Source: Vallitalea guaymasensis
Lineage (GTDB): Bacteria; Bacillota; Clostridia; Lachnospirales; Vallitaleaceae
Reading direction: 5' to 3'
Assembly: GCF_018141425.1 (NCBI RefSeq)
Contig: NZ_CP058561.1
Coordinates: 5,394,001 to 5,458,000 of the forward strand
Length of the DNA: 64,000 nt
Shown: one piece after another, positions 18,851 through 28,816 of the stretch
Layout of the letters: every line of letters begins with the position of its first letter
Numbering within the stretch: position 1 is the stretch's first letter
The notes under the pieces: generated by a model
The model's database searches: none
What the model was told of the DNA's origin: nothing
The model's input: the letters and a program-made list of their open reading frames with translations, nothing else
Position numbers and translations under genes: made by a program

Positions 18851-20192
18851 CCTTTTGATTCTTAATGTGAATACCTTCCAAGATACCTAACATTATTATT
18901 GACATTGTTAATGAAGTACCTCCTGAACTTACAAAAGGTAAAGTAACTCCTGTAAGAGGTATAAGCTTGGTTACACCTGCAAGTATTAAGAACATCTGAA
19001 ATGCAAACGTACAGCTTATCCCACTTGCCAATAATAAATAGAAGTTATCCTTTGTACCTTTAGCAATCTTGATACCACTTAAGAAAAATAAAGCCATTAT
19101 TATAATTAATAATATTGAAAATATATTACCGAATTCTTCGCAGATAGCTGCAAATATTATATCTGTTTCAACAGCTGGTATAACTTTTGGCATACCTTTT
19201 GTCAATCCTTTACCAAAAAAACCTCCAGCACCTATTGCAAATAATGATTGAGCTATCTGATATCCTTTTCTATCAATATCAGCCCAAGGATTAATCCAAG
19301 CTTCAACTCTGTCCCTTACATGAGAATAATATTTATAAGCTATGAATGAACCTACAATTCCCCCTGAAAGACCTCCTAAAAAATAAAAAGGTTTATTAGT
19401 AGATATATAAATAACCGAAATAAATATTATAAAAAATATTAAAGCGGTTCCTAAATCTTTTTGATACACTAGTAAAATTATTAGTATCAATGATGGTATC
19501 GCTGCAATCACCACATGAATAATCTTATCTCTTTTTCTCATGTAAGCAGCTAAAAATAGAATAAACAGTATTTTTATTATTTCTGATGGTTGAAAGCTAA
19601 AATCTCCAATCAATATCCAGTTGGTAGCTCCATGTTTTTCAGTACCTACAAAGTTAACTATAACAAGAAATATTATTGAAATACCAATATAAACCCACTC
19701 CAACTTATCAAGAAAAGTGAACCTGTCAATAAATATAGGTACTATTATAGCAAATAGATATCCAAGTATAGCCATAAGAAATTGTCTATACCCAACATTG
19801 TAATCTATCCTTGCTAATATTATAAAGGATATGGATATTAGATATAAGGAAGTATTCCATAATAAATAGTTATACTCAGTATATAATTTCTTTAACAAGA
19901 ACCAGATTATCATAAAAAACATAACTTGCTCTACATATAAAATCAATAAATCCAGTTTATGTTTATCAGATGCACCAATTAATATCATGAAACCAAGAAA
20001 ATGTGTTATCAATAATGTTATTCTTTGATTTTTTAAATAAAAGTTTTCATTTGACCCCTGTGTCATAGATTTATTCTTTTTATTATTAACTGCTTTATAT
20101 TTGCATCTATATAATTTATAACATAGATAAGTAAAATATATTGCTAATAATATAAATATAAATCTAGTAATATTAATTATTATCTCGAACAT
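18804..20192 (-). CDS. FtsW/RodA/SpoVE-family SEDS peptidoglycan polymerase
   Basis: 462-residue polytopic protein with about ten or eleven membrane segments. SEDS signatures are present: GATNWILIGDFSFQPSEIIK near 190-208, YQKDLGTALIFF near 235, DRVEAWINPWAD near 290, and ITLPFVSSGGTS-like VTLPFVSSGGTSL near 425. SEDS proteins polymerise lipid II glycan strands. An extra N-terminal membrane helix and a soluble linker precede the usual core. The C-terminal tail is Lys-rich. It follows the U32 gene by 10 bases and overlaps the PBP gene. Confidence 0.93.
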   Translation of the reverse strand: MFEIIINITRFIFILLAIYFTYLCYKLYRCKYKAVNNKKNKSMTQGSNENFYLKNQRITLLITHFLGFMILIGASDKHKLDLLILYVEQVMFFMIIWFLLKKLYTEYNYLLWNTSLYLISISFIILARIDYNVGYRQFLMAILGYLFAIIVPIFIDRFTFLDKLEWVYIGISIIFLVIVNFVGTEKHGATNWILIGDFSFQPSEIIKILFILFLAAYMRKRDKIIHVVIAAIPSLILIILLVYQKDLGTALIFFIIFISVIYISTNKPFYFLGGLSGGIVGSFIAYKYYSHVRDRVEAWINPWADIDRKGYQIAQSLFAIGAGGFFGKGLTKGMPKVIPAVETDIIFAAICEEFGNIFSILLIIIMALFFLSGIKIAKGTKDNFYLLLASGISCTFAFQMFLILAGVTKLIPLTGVTLPFVSSGGTSLTMSIIMLGILEGIHIKNQKGETNEKKKRTSKQKR

Positions 20193-20202
20193 ATGTTCCC
20201 AC

Positions 20203-22599
20203 CTACTCTATACCTCTTAAAAAATGACCTCTATTAAATTCTTCTACACCAAGATTATCAAGTATGCTTTCTCTGTCATATTGTTTAACGTTACATATAA
20301 TACTAAAAAATAATTTCATGATCTTAACTATCTGTTCTTTACTTTCACTAGTGAATTCTAATCTTAGATTACTGATACCTAAATCATTAACTTTGTCTAA
20401 TTGGTCTAATAATATTAATGGACTTGAGTTATAAATAACATTAATACAATTAATACATCTTCTATCTACTAGAAACTTTTTACCATATCTATCCTTTAAA
20501 TAATATTTTTTATTATTATAACATAACTTCTTATTATTACTAGTATTATTTACAACACATTGCTTTGATACCATTAGCGGAAGATATCCATAAACCATTA
20601 TTTCGGATTGACTTGTGTCTAAATCGCTGATTTCTCTATTGTGTAGTTCAGGTGACAATGTTATACGTGATGCCCCTTCTTTTTTCCAAGCAGATATTGT
20701 TTCATTGTTAATAATGTTCATGTTATAATCAATGATAATTTGTTTGTTGGTACCTTTCAGCAAATACATTTCACCGTATGTTCTAATCAAATAGCCCTTA
20801 ATATCTAATTTTTCCATTTGTTTATATTTCGTCATGTATCTCTTTTGGATAGTTTCATCAAATATTCTTGGCAGAGCTATAAATATATTTGCATTATAAT
20901 TTCTACACATATCAATCATTCTCTTGATATCTTCTATCTCTATTAGTTCACTTTCAATGTATATATCTTTTACATTAAAATCTTTTATGGCTTCTAATTG
21001 TTCCATATTCCTGATTAAAACATTTACATTACACTTAGGCATCTTCACTGTTTTTTTGTCAATCTTATAATCAGGTAATTTTTTAGGTTCTCTTCTATAT
21101 GAATCCAAAATCATTTGTTCTAGGTTCTCTAAAGCATTTCTTCTAAGTTTATTGATCTCACTGATAGGAATGAATATATTATCATCAATGTTTACATTCT
21201 TCATTACTAATTCAAATGGAAAATCCCCAGTTTTTTTGATCTGTTTAATTATTCTTTCTTGAGTAAGGGATTGATTTTTAGCTTTTTCAGCAATGCATCC
21301 TGATTCTCTAATATTAAAATTGTTATAATTCAATTCCAATTCAATTACTTTGCCTTCATTAACTTTTAAATTACCTTCCACCTCTAACTTTTTATTTACT
21401 TTGATGATATTATTACCTATGTCATCATAAGTCTGTTTATTTTTTACCCTATAAACCAAATTACCTGGAAGGATATATTTGTTATAGTCTTTTAGAGTGA
21501 TATTAGCACTATCTGATGGCTTTTTGATAGTAACAGAAGGGAAAGGTTCATTACCTGTCCATATCTCTAATTTATCACCTTTATTCACTTTACCATTTAA
21601 TTTTATTTCTATTGTTCTGCTTTTTTTATTAACATTAGTAACTTTTCCTATATAAGCACCTTGGTTATTAGGCTTTTTCATTGACATTATATCTGATTTA
21701 TTATTGTAATACCCTGTAGAGAAGCCACCTCTATTGTATATTTCAAGAAGTAATTCCATATCTCTTTTATCTACATTATAACCATTAGGATTTTCATAAT
21801 ATCTATCTATATATTTTCTATATACTGATGTGACAGAAGCTACATATTCTGGGCTTTTCATCCTACCTTCAATTTTAAAAGATGTTATTCCAGCATTAAT
21901 CAATTCAGGTAATAGATCAATAGTAGCAATATCTTTTGGACTTAGTAAATACTTGCCTCCTGAATGATTCATCTTTTCATCTTTTTCATATAGTGCATAA
22001 GGTAATCTGCATGTTCCTGCACATCTTCCCCTATTTCCACTTCTACCGCCTAAAATACTACTCATTAAGCATTGACCTGAATATGAATAACACAATGCTC
22101 CATGAATAAAACATTCAATTTCTGTGTCAGTATTGCTGGTAATATATTTTATTTCTTTCAGACTTGATTCTCTACTTAATACAACTCGTTTGAAACCTAA
22201 TTCATTAAGGTATTTTACTCCTTGCAGGTTATGAATTGTCATTTGAGTACTTGCATGTATCTCTAAATCCCTAAATCTATCTCTAATGAGTTTACATATG
22301 CCAAAATCTTGTATGATTAAAGCGTCAACTCCTGCTTCATAAATAATATTAATATAATTAATAAGCTCCTCTATCTCTTTGTCCTTAAATAGAGTATTAA
22401 CAGTTACATATATCTTTACACCTCTTAGATGGCAATACTTTATAGCTTTTATTAATTCTTCTGTATCAAAGTTAGAAGCATATGCTCTAGCACTAAATTG
22501 CTTACCTCCAACATAAACAGCATCACAACCAGCATTAATTGCTGCAATCATACTTTCAAATGAACCTGCTGGTGATAATAATTCTGGTTTATCGTTCAT
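20203..22599 (-). CDS. U32 family protein (RNA hydroxylation/peptidase-like, with DUF3656)
   Basis: 798-residue protein. The N-terminal U32 domain has ELLSPAGSFESM at the start, STQMTIHN near 140 and the Cys-rich signature HGALCYSYSGQC...GRCAGTCR near 168-200. Related bacterial proteins (RlhA, TrhP) are needed for hydroxylation of 23S rRNA or tRNA uridines; older annotation calls them collagenase-like peptidases. The long second half matches the extra domain of the RlhA-like branch and ends with another Cys group (KQCVVNN, RRCINCINV). The start is ATG 22599, six bases after AAAGGTGA; an upstream GTG at 22608 lies in that site. Expressed with the SEDS-PBP pair. Confidence 0.88.
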   Translation of the reverse strand: MNDKPELLSPAGSFESMIAAINAGCDAVYVGGKQFSARAYASNFDTEELIKAIKYCHLRGVKIYVTVNTLFKDKEIEELINYINIIYEAGVDALIIQDFGICKLIRDRFRDLEIHASTQMTIHNLQGVKYLNELGFKRVVLSRESSLKEIKYITSNTDTEIECFIHGALCYSYSGQCLMSSILGGRSGNRGRCAGTCRLPYALYEKDEKMNHSGGKYLLSPKDIATIDLLPELINAGITSFKIEGRMKSPEYVASVTSVYRKYIDRYYENPNGYNVDKRDMELLLEIYNRGGFSTGYYNNKSDIMSMKKPNNQGAYIGKVTNVNKKSRTIEIKLNGKVNKGDKLEIWTGNEPFPSVTIKKPSDSANITLKDYNKYILPGNLVYRVKNKQTYDDIGNNIIKVNKKLEVEGNLKVNEGKVIELELNYNNFNIRESGCIAEKAKNQSLTQERIIKQIKKTGDFPFELVMKNVNIDDNIFIPISEINKLRRNALENLEQMILDSYRREPKKLPDYKIDKKTVKMPKCNVNVLIRNMEQLEAIKDFNVKDIYIESELIEIEDIKRMIDMCRNYNANIFIALPRIFDETIQKRYMTKYKQMEKLDIKGYLIRTYGEMYLLKGTNKQIIIDYNMNIINNETISAWKKEGASRITLSPELHNREISDLDTSQSEIMVYGYLPLMVSKQCVVNNTSNNKKLCYNNKKYYLKDRYGKKFLVDRRCINCINVIYNSSPLILLDQLDKVNDLGISNLRLEFTSESKEQIVKIMKLFFSIICNVKQYDRESILDNLGVEEFNRGHFLRGIE

Positions 22600-22689
22600 A
22601 AATTTCACCTTTCTCTATATACTAAACCTATAATGCGGCTATCTAATTTCTTATTGTTGAAACCGCAATCATTATTTACTTTCTTGTGT

Positions 22690-22723
22690 AAAACAAAAGT
22701 AGTAATATACATTATATTACTAC
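22690..22723 (-). terminator. Terminator at the 3' end of zapA
   Basis: Eleven-bp perfect stem GTAGTAATATA/TATATTACTAC with a 3-base loop, overlapping the zapA stop codon and followed on the minus strand by TTTTGTTTT. It implies that the U32-SEDS-PBP group is started separately within the ~90 bases before the U32 gene. Confidence 0.85.
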
Positions 22724-23148
22724 CCGTTTTCTAAATCAAATGTTTCTATGTATTCATCTAGTTCTGCCTTATAATTTTCCATGTCTTCTTCTAATCTGTC
22801 TGCCCGTTCAATTAGTTCGTTCTTATCAGCTTCTAATTTATGTATTGTTTCTTGTAATCTCTCAATCTCACGTTCTTTTTCTAGTATCAGTTCATCTTTT
22901 AATTTAAAAGATTTTTCTAGATTTACAGTACCTTCTTTTGCCTTAAAATAATCATCAGCAATATTGATTGCTAATAATATAGACATTAATCTAGTATTAA
23001 GAAATTGTCCGTTCTCCGAAGCCTTTAGTTCATCTAGTTTATTATTGATATAAAGAGCCACTCTTTGAATATATTCTTCGCTCTCGTCCCCAGATAATGT
23101 ATATACATTACCACCAATTATTACTTTTGTATTATTCTTTGGTGACAT
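22720..23148 (-). CDS. zapA: Cell division protein ZapA
   Basis: 142-residue ZapA. The globular N-terminus (TKVIIGGNVYTLSGDESEEYIQRVALYINNKL region) is followed by a long Glu/Lys-rich coiled coil from about residue 70 to the end. ZapA binds FtsZ and bundles its filaments at midcell. A good ribosome binding site AAAGGGGG precedes the ATG. The family is usually near 90-110 residues; the longer coiled-coil tail is common in Firmicutes. Confidence 0.9.
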   Translation of the reverse strand: MSPKNNTKVIIGGNVYTLSGDESEEYIQRVALYINNKLDELKASENGQFLNTRLMSILLAINIADDYFKAKEGTVNLEKSFKLKDELILEKEREIERLQETIHKLEADKNELIERADRLEEDMENYKAELDEYIETFDLENG

Positions 23149-23285
23149 ACTAGACCCCCTTTACTACTTATTAAAGCTTGTTCCATTATTAGCATAACCA
23201 ATATACTATAAATATTCTATGCAACATTTAGTACGGCTACTTAATGTTAAAACTTTTAATTATAATTAATGCTATTATAACACAA

Positions 23286-23321
23286 AGAAACAATAATTGA
23301 CAATTAAGAATTATTGTTTCT
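23286..23321 (-). terminator. Terminator after winged-helix regulator
   Basis: Perfect 13-bp stem (AGAAACAATAATT and its complement) with a 10-base loop, followed on the minus strand by TTTGTGTT. It lies 60 bases past the regulator stop. Confidence 0.85.
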
Positions 23322-23380
23322 AAGCATATATAGTTCCTTATGTTATTATAACACAATTATTATTCATATATAATATAAAA

Positions 23381-23902
23381 CTATACTACGTCACTTAAGA
23401 CATTAAGTACTAGGTTGTTATCTGTTGTCACCCCATCATCATTATTCCAAGTAATCACGATACCATTTGTATCATCAGCTTCTGATAGCGTTTCTATCTC
23501 ACTATAGGTTACATTATGCAATCTTTTTGCTTCAATAATACTCATCTTGACTATTTTATATACTTCATCATGCTGTCCGTACAGATAAAAATGGTAGTAC
23601 CCTTTTTCTATCTGTTCTTCAATAATTTTCTTAGTCATCTGACGAACCTTGCTAATCATCTTATAACTCACTACCACTTCATCGTATGTTTTTAGATCCT
23701 TTGCTTTTTTACCTAAAGGAGTTATTATGTATTTTAGAGCTCTGGAGTTAATCTGCTGTACATTGATATATCCTTTATTAATCATATCCTGTAGAATCCC
23801 ATTGATAGAACCAAGGGATAAACCTAAATCTTTAGCTAATTGTCTTTGGGTCACATGTTCATTATTGCTAATCTGACTTAGCAACTGTAATTCTCTATCC
23901 AT
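23381..23902 (-). CDS. Winged helix-turn-helix transcriptional regulator
   Basis: 173-residue protein. Residues 1-75 form a MarR-like winged helix (HVTQRQLAKDLGLSLGSINGILQDMINKGYI, then the wing with YIITPLGKKAK). This start resembles MarR-type regulators associated with exopolysaccharide loci. Residues 90-173 form a separate small domain with an alternating strand-helix pattern and no motif I recognise. Target genes are unknown; it stands alone between zapA and ruvB with its own terminator. Confidence 0.75.
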   Translation of the reverse strand: MDRELQLLSQISNNEHVTQRQLAKDLGLSLGSINGILQDMINKGYINVQQINSRALKYIITPLGKKAKDLKTYDEVVVSYKMISKVRQMTKKIIEEQIEKGYYHFYLYGQHDEVYKIVKMSIIEAKRLHNVTYSEIETLSEADDTNGIVITWNNDDGVTTDNNLVLNVLSDVV

Positions 23903-23981
23903 AATGTTCCCCCCATATATAAATAAATTTCATATTTAACACTATGTATAGTTTAATATTATTGGAAGAAATTGTCAATAG

Positions 23982-24998
23982 TTAGTTATCATTGGTATAA
24001 TCATTACTACAATCTATTCCAAAATGTTTATAACATAGTGACGTAACCGTCCTGCCTCTGGGAGTTCTATTAATATAACCAAGCTGTATCAGATAAGGTT
24101 CATAAACATCTTCAACTGTCCCTGACTCCTCACCAATGGTTGCTGCAAGAGTATCTAGACCTACAGGTCCTCCATTATATTTTTCTATCATAGCAAGTAA
24201 CATCTTCCTATCGTTTTTATCCAAACCGCTTTTATCAACATCTAGTAGATCAAGCGCATAATCAGCTACTTCTTTAGTTATATCACCTTTGTATTTGACT
24301 TGGGCAAAATCTCTAACACGTTTTAGCAATCTATTAGCAAGTCTAGGTGTACCCCTAGACCTTCTTGCTATTTCCACAGCCCCTTTTTCATCAATATCTA
24401 TACCTAAGACACAGGCTGACCTTTTTACAATGTCTGTTAATTCATCTAAGGTATAGAACTCCAATTTATTGATAACACCAAATCTATCTCTTAAAGGTGA
24501 TGTTAAAAGTCCTATACGCGTAGTTGCTCCTACCAAGGTGAATCTAGGCAAATCAAGTCTTATTGACCTTGCAGATGGACCTTTACCTATAACTATATCA
24601 ATAACAAAATCCTCCATAGCAGGGTACATAACTTCCTCTACCTGTCTATTCAGTCTATGTATTTCATCTATAAAAAGTATATCTCCTTCTTGAAGATTAT
24701 TAAGTATAGCTGCCATATCTCCAGGCTTCTCTATTGCAGGACCTGAAGTGATTTTTAGATTTACTCCCATCTCATTTGCTATGATATTGGACAACGTTGT
24801 TTTACCTAATCCTGGAGGACCATATAATAATACGTGATCAAGAGGTTCTTCTCTCAGCTTAGCTGCTTCAATAAAAACCTTCATGTTCTCTTTTGCTTTT
24901 GCCTGTCCAATATAATCTGATAACAATTTTGGTCTTAGGTTTTGCTCTATCTTCAAATCTTCATCCATCAGTTCTGTTGTAATAATTCTTTTTTCCAT
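23982..24998 (-). CDS. ruvB: Holliday junction branch migration ATPase RuvB
   Basis: 338-residue AAA+ motor that drives branch migration with RuvA. Walker [12 protein letters not shown] near 61-71, Walker [14 protein letters not shown] near 108, sensor [19 protein letters not shown] near 157, and the C-terminal winged helix with [13 protein letters not shown]. Normal length. It follows ruvA by 27 bases. Confidence 0.97.
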   Translation of the reverse strand: MEKRIITTELMDEDLKIEQNLRPKLLSDYIGQAKAKENMKVFIEAAKLREEPLDHVLLYGPPGLGKTTLSNIIANEMGVNLKITSGPAIEKPGDMAAILNNLQEGDILFIDEIHRLNRQVEEVMYPAMEDFVIDIVIGKGPSARSIRLDLPRFTLVGATTRIGLLTSPLRDRFGVINKLEFYTLDELTDIVKRSACVLGIDIDEKGAVEIARRSRGTPRLANRLLKRVRDFAQVKYKGDITKEVADYALDLLDVDKSGLDKNDRKMLLAMIEKYNGGPVGLDTLAATIGEESGTVEDVYEPYLIQLGYINRTPRGRTVTSLCYKHFGIDCSNDYTNDN

Positions 24999-25025
24999 TA
25001 TTAATTTACTCCTTTAACAGCATGA

Positions 25026-25640
25026 TTAAAAGCTTGCTAACTTCCCTAATGCACCTTTGATAATATTCTCTGCTGTAGTTGTTTCTGTTATCTCAAGCGT
25101 TCTTACTGCTTTTACTGCTTCAGTACTTGTATAACCAAGGCTTACCAAAGCGGCTATAGCATCATTTTTAGCATTAGAAGTTAAAGCTAACTGACTGTTA
25201 CCTTCTATTTCTGCACCTACACTATCACTATAATCTTTTAATTTTAATTTATCCTTAAGTTCCAATATGAGTTTTTGAGCTGTTTTCTTGCCTATTCCTG
25301 GTGCCTTTGATATAGTCTTCACATCATCTGCTATAACAGCAAATCTTAATTCATCAGGAGTAATCGTAGATAATACTCCAAGTGCACCCTTAGGCCCTAT
25401 ACCATTAACTGTTATCAGTTTCTTGAATACTTCCAAGTCATCTCTTGTTATGAAACCATATAATAACATGGCGTCTTCTCGAACATATAAATACGTATGC
25501 ATTTTAATATTCTCACCGATACAAGGTAAATCCTGTATTGCAGACATTGAAATCTTTATTTCATATCCTATACTCTGTGATTCTATAATTATAAAATCAT
25601 CACCAACAAATTCTAATGTTCCTTTTATGTACGATATCAA
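25026..25640 (-). CDS. ruvA: Holliday junction DNA-binding protein RuvA
   Basis: 204-residue RuvA: N-terminal OB fold (ISYIKGTLEFVGDDFIIIE), two helix-hairpin-helix motifs (VNGIGPKGALGVLS near 79; KAPGIGKKTAQKLILELKDK near 114) and the C-terminal RuvB-binding domain. It starts at TTG 25640, with AGGTGAGGG just upstream; no in-frame ATG is available close to the conserved N-terminus. Confidence 0.96.
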   Translation of the reverse strand: MISYIKGTLEFVGDDFIIIESQSIGYEIKISMSAIQDLPCIGENIKMHTYLYVREDAMLLYGFITRDDLEVFKKLITVNGIGPKGALGVLSTITPDELRFAVIADDVKTISKAPGIGKKTAQKLILELKDKLKLKDYSDSVGAEIEGNSQLALTSNAKNDAIAALVSLGYTSTEAVKAVRTLEITETTTAENIIKGALGKLASF

Positions 25641-25838
25641 TCCCTCACCTACTTTTACAATAATATGTTAGAACGTTTGTTCCTATTATACTTGATTTTG
25701 CCACCTATTACAAGTTTTACTAAAATCTTTCTCTAATATTTTAGCTGCCCGGATTATGACTAACCAGTTAGCTACTTGGTAATAACTATAATATATCTAT
25801 ATAAAAAACTTATATTTCACATTAAGGAGGTATTGCAA

Positions 25839-27365
25839 TTGTACGAATCTGACTCATATTGGATCAAATCAACACCTTCAACTAATTATCCTACTCTAGA
25901 AGAGGATATTTCTGTAGATTGTGTTGTAATTGGAGGTGGTATCACTGGAATAACTACTGGTCTCCTATTACAACAGCAAGGTCTCAAAACCATTATAATA
26001 GAAAAAAACAAAATATGTCTAGGAACAACAGGACATACAACTGGTAAAATAACATCTGGGCATAATCTTATATACTCCTATCTTATAGATACTTTTGGTA
26101 AAAAACTTGCGAAACAATATGCAGATGCTAATCAGCAAGCCATAAGATTTATTATTGATACAGTCAAAAAATATGATATTGATTGCGACTTATGTATTGA
26201 ACCTTCTTATGTATATACTACTGATAAAGACAATGTAATAATGATAAACAAAGAACTGGTAGCGGCACTTAGTCTTGGATTACCAGCAGAATATGTTGAT
26301 TTGACTGATCTTCCATTTGGTATAGAAGGTGGAATAAGATTCTTGAATCAAGCCCAATTCCATCCAAGAAAATATATATTAGAACTTGCTCGTATTTTTG
26401 AGGAAAATGGAGGAACTATCTATGAAAATACTCAAGCCATAAATATTGAGCCTAAAAATAATATTGTTACAACTACCTCTAATACCATAACTGCCAAAAA
26501 CATTGTTATAGCAACTCATTATCCCTTTTATTCAAAAGGTCATTTATATTTTGCTAAGATGTCCCCTTATACCTCATATGTTGTTGGTGCTTCAGGTCAT
26601 ACAAAACTAAAAAATGGTATGTATATTAGTTGTGATAGGGATACACGGTCTTTCAGATATCTGGACACTCATAATGACAGGTTATTATTTATAGGTGGAC
26701 AATCTCATAAAACAGGTCAAAGTGAAGATGAGAATTATAATTTCACAATTTTAATGGACTATATTAATAAATTATACAACGATGTTTCTATAGATTACAA
26801 ATGGCTTGCGCAGGATTATATTACTATAGACAAAGTACCTTACATTGGTCTTTTATCTAATGATTACGATAATATTTTCGTAGGGACAGGATATGGAAAA
26901 TGGGGTATGACCAATGGTACAGTTGCAGCAATGATCATCAAAGACTTAATAACCGAGGGAACCAATCCTTGGAAAGATGTATTTAATCCATCCCGCTCTT
27001 TTACTCTTGATAGTTTAAGAAACATGTTTGCAGATTCAGTTAATACTAGTGGAGAATTTATTGCAAGCAGATTCAAAAACAGTAAAGAAGAAATAGAAAA
27101 CTTAAAACCCACTGAAGGTAAAGTTATAAAGGTAGATAATATAACCATTGGTGCATATCGTGATGAAAATAATAGATTATATCTACTAGATACTACCTGT
27201 CCACATATGAAATGTAAAGTACAATTCAATGATGCTGAAAAAACATGGGATTGTCCTTGTCATGGTTCCAGATTCAACTATGATGGAACATTCATTGATG
27301 GACCTGCCAACAGAGATTTGAAAAAAATAGAATTGGATACTGAGTATGATTATGAAAAAGAATAA
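25839..27365 (+). CDS. FAD-dependent oxidoreductase with C-terminal Rieske domain
   Basis: 508-residue soluble flavoprotein. The N-terminal DadA/glycine-oxidase-like domain has the dinucleotide motif VVIGGGITGITTGLLL near 30 and TTGHTTGKITSGH near 67. The C-terminal Rieske domain binds a 2Fe-2S cluster through C454, H456, C472 and H475 (CPH...CPCH). B. subtilis YhfW has the same layout and length; its substrate is unknown. The start is TTG 25839, eight bases after a perfect AGGAGG; an in-frame ATG at 25776 would add 21 residues and has no ribosome binding site. It overlaps the next gene by 20 bases. Confidence 0.9.
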   Translation: MYESDSYWIKSTPSTNYPTLEEDISVDCVVIGGGITGITTGLLLQQQGLKTIIIEKNKICLGTTGHTTGKITSGHNLIYSYLIDTFGKKLAKQYADANQQAIRFIIDTVKKYDIDCDLCIEPSYVYTTDKDNVIMINKELVAALSLGLPAEYVDLTDLPFGIEGGIRFLNQAQFHPRKYILELARIFEENGGTIYENTQAINIEPKNNIVTTTSNTITAKNIVIATHYPFYSKGHLYFAKMSPYTSYVVGASGHTKLKNGMYISCDRDTRSFRYLDTHNDRLLFIGGQSHKTGQSEDENYNFTILMDYINKLYNDVSIDYKWLAQDYITIDKVPYIGLLSNDYDNIFVGTGYGKWGMTNGTVAAMIIKDLITEGTNPWKDVFNPSRSFTLDSLRNMFADSVNTSGEFIASRFKNSKEEIENLKPTEGKVIKVDNITIGAYRDENNRLYLLDTTCPHMKCKVQFNDAEKTWDCPCHGSRFNYDGTFIDGPANRDLKKIELDTEYDYEKE

Positions 27366-28308
27366 AATATATAAAATGTGTAACCCTGTATGTTTGCAAG
27401 GTAATATTGAAAAACAGAATTATTTTGAAGGCTGGTATTATAAATGTGTAGATGCCAACAACAAGTACTCATGTGCTTTTATTCCAGGAATTTCAACTAG
27501 TACTTCTAAGTACAAACGCCATGCATTCATCCAATTTATCGATAATTCCAATAATCTGCCCTTATACATCCCATTCGCCATAAAATCATTTTCCTATTCT
27601 GACAAGCCATTTGTACTTAATATTAGTAACTGTGTTTTTTCAGATTCAAAAATGATAATAAACATTGACCATAATGATTGTAAAATTAAAGGTAAAATTG
27701 TTTTTGGGGATTTCACTAATATAGAGAGAAATATTAAACTGCCTACCATAATGGGTTATTATAGATATATTCCATTCATGGAGTGTTTCCACAGTATAAT
27801 AAGTTTGTCTCATTCTCTGAAAGGGTATATGAAAATAAATGATAGGACTATAGATTTTAATAACGGTACAGGTTATTTGGAAAAAGACTTTGGTACTTCT
27901 TTCCCCAAAAGATGGATTTGGGTACATTCCAATACCTTTAATGTAAAAGATACTTGCTTAATGTGTTCAATAGCATCCATTCCATTTATCAGTAAGACTT
28001 TCACAGGATTGATATGCATATTGTATGTAGCAGGAAAAGAATATAGATTTGCAACTTATCTAAAAGCAAAAATCACAAAACTTCTTTGTTCCAAAAATAA
28101 TCTGCACATAGAATTGTCCCAAGGTAATTATAAATTGGAAATCAGAAGTATGTGCAGTGATAATAACATACTTATAGCACCTAAAAATGGCAACATGAAC
28201 CGAAAAATCATAGAAAGTATGTCAGCAAAAATCAAAGTCAAATTATTAAAAGATGATTATGTCATTTTTGAATCTATTACTCATAATGGATGTGTGGAAT
28301 ATAACTGA
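27346..28308 (+). CDS. Tocopherol cyclase-like protein
   Basis: 320-residue protein matching the tocopherol cyclase-like family: FEGWYYK near 27, MGYYRYIPFMECFHSI near 130 and GYLEKDFGTSFPKRWIWVHSN near 172-192. The plant enzyme closes the chromanol ring; bacterial homologues have no settled function, and no tocopherol pathway is visible here. Two lipocalin-like beta halves are expected. It overlaps the Rieske oxidoreductase by 20 bases, so the two are probably co-translated and may act on the same prenylated or quinone-like compound (inference). ATG 27346 and ATG 27352 are both possible starts. Confidence 0.82.
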   Translation: MIMKKNKIYKMCNPVCLQGNIEKQNYFEGWYYKCVDANNKYSCAFIPGISTSTSKYKRHAFIQFIDNSNNLPLYIPFAIKSFSYSDKPFVLNISNCVFSDSKMIINIDHNDCKIKGKIVFGDFTNIERNIKLPTIMGYYRYIPFMECFHSIISLSHSLKGYMKINDRTIDFNNGTGYLEKDFGTSFPKRWIWVHSNTFNVKDTCLMCSIASIPFISKTFTGLICILYVAGKEYRFATYLKAKITKLLCSKNNLHIELSQGNYKLEIRSMCSDNNILIAPKNGNMNRKIIESMSAKIKVKLLKDDYVIFESITHNGCVEYN

Positions 28309-28321
28309 TATACCACACATC
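28289..28321 (+). terminator. Terminator overlapping the 3' end of the tocopherol cyclase-like gene
   Basis: Nine-bp perfect stem GATGTGTGG/CCACACATC with a 15-base loop that contains the stop codon, followed by TTACTTTTTAAAC on the plus strand. Also suited to stop leftward read-through only weakly. Confidence 0.75.
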
Positions 28322-28328
28322 TTACTTT

Positions 28329-28796
28329 TTAAACTAATTTATTGTTTATCTTATATATAATATCTTCTACAACACATTTGATTGGTGGACTTATCTTATC
28401 TGGCAAGTCATTTACATCAAAGAATTTTATGTCTTTTGTTTCAATACCATCTATTTTGATTTCACCTTCATAAGTTCTAGTATAATAAGTGATACAAACC
28501 ATATATACTTCGTCTCCATTAGGGTATATATAGTGTTGATCAGGTCCAGAATATATATTGAATAATTTTAAATCAGACGCTGTTAAACCAGTTTCTTCAA
28601 AAACTTCTCTTATTGCTGCATCTTCTACTGTTTCTCCTAATTCTATTGCGCCACCAGGTAACCCCCATGTGTCATTATCACATCTATACTGCATTAAGAA
28701 CCGGTCATTACCATCAATCAATACAGCTCCTGCTGTACTTAAGATTATAGGTCTATTCCCAACCTCTTTTCTCAGTTCGTGTATGTAATCTCCCAT
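28329..28796 (-). CDS. Nudix hydrolase
   Basis: 155-residue Nudix protein with a complete Nudix box (GAIELGETVEDAAIREVFEE followed by TG, about residues 47-69) after WGLPGG. The flanking strand pattern resembles B. subtilis housecleaning Nudix enzymes, but substrate cannot be assigned. It lies 20 bases after a second Nudix gene, in the same direction. Confidence 0.88.
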   Translation of the reverse strand: MGDYIHELRKEVGNRPIILSTAGAVLIDGNDRFLMQYRCDNDTWGLPGGAIELGETVEDAAIREVFEETGLTASDLKLFNIYSGPDQHYIYPNGDEVYMVCITYYTRTYEGEIKIDGIETKDIKFFDVNDLPDKISPPIKCVVEDIIYKINNKLV

Positions 28797-28816
28797 TTAT
28801 TAAATCCTCCGTATCT

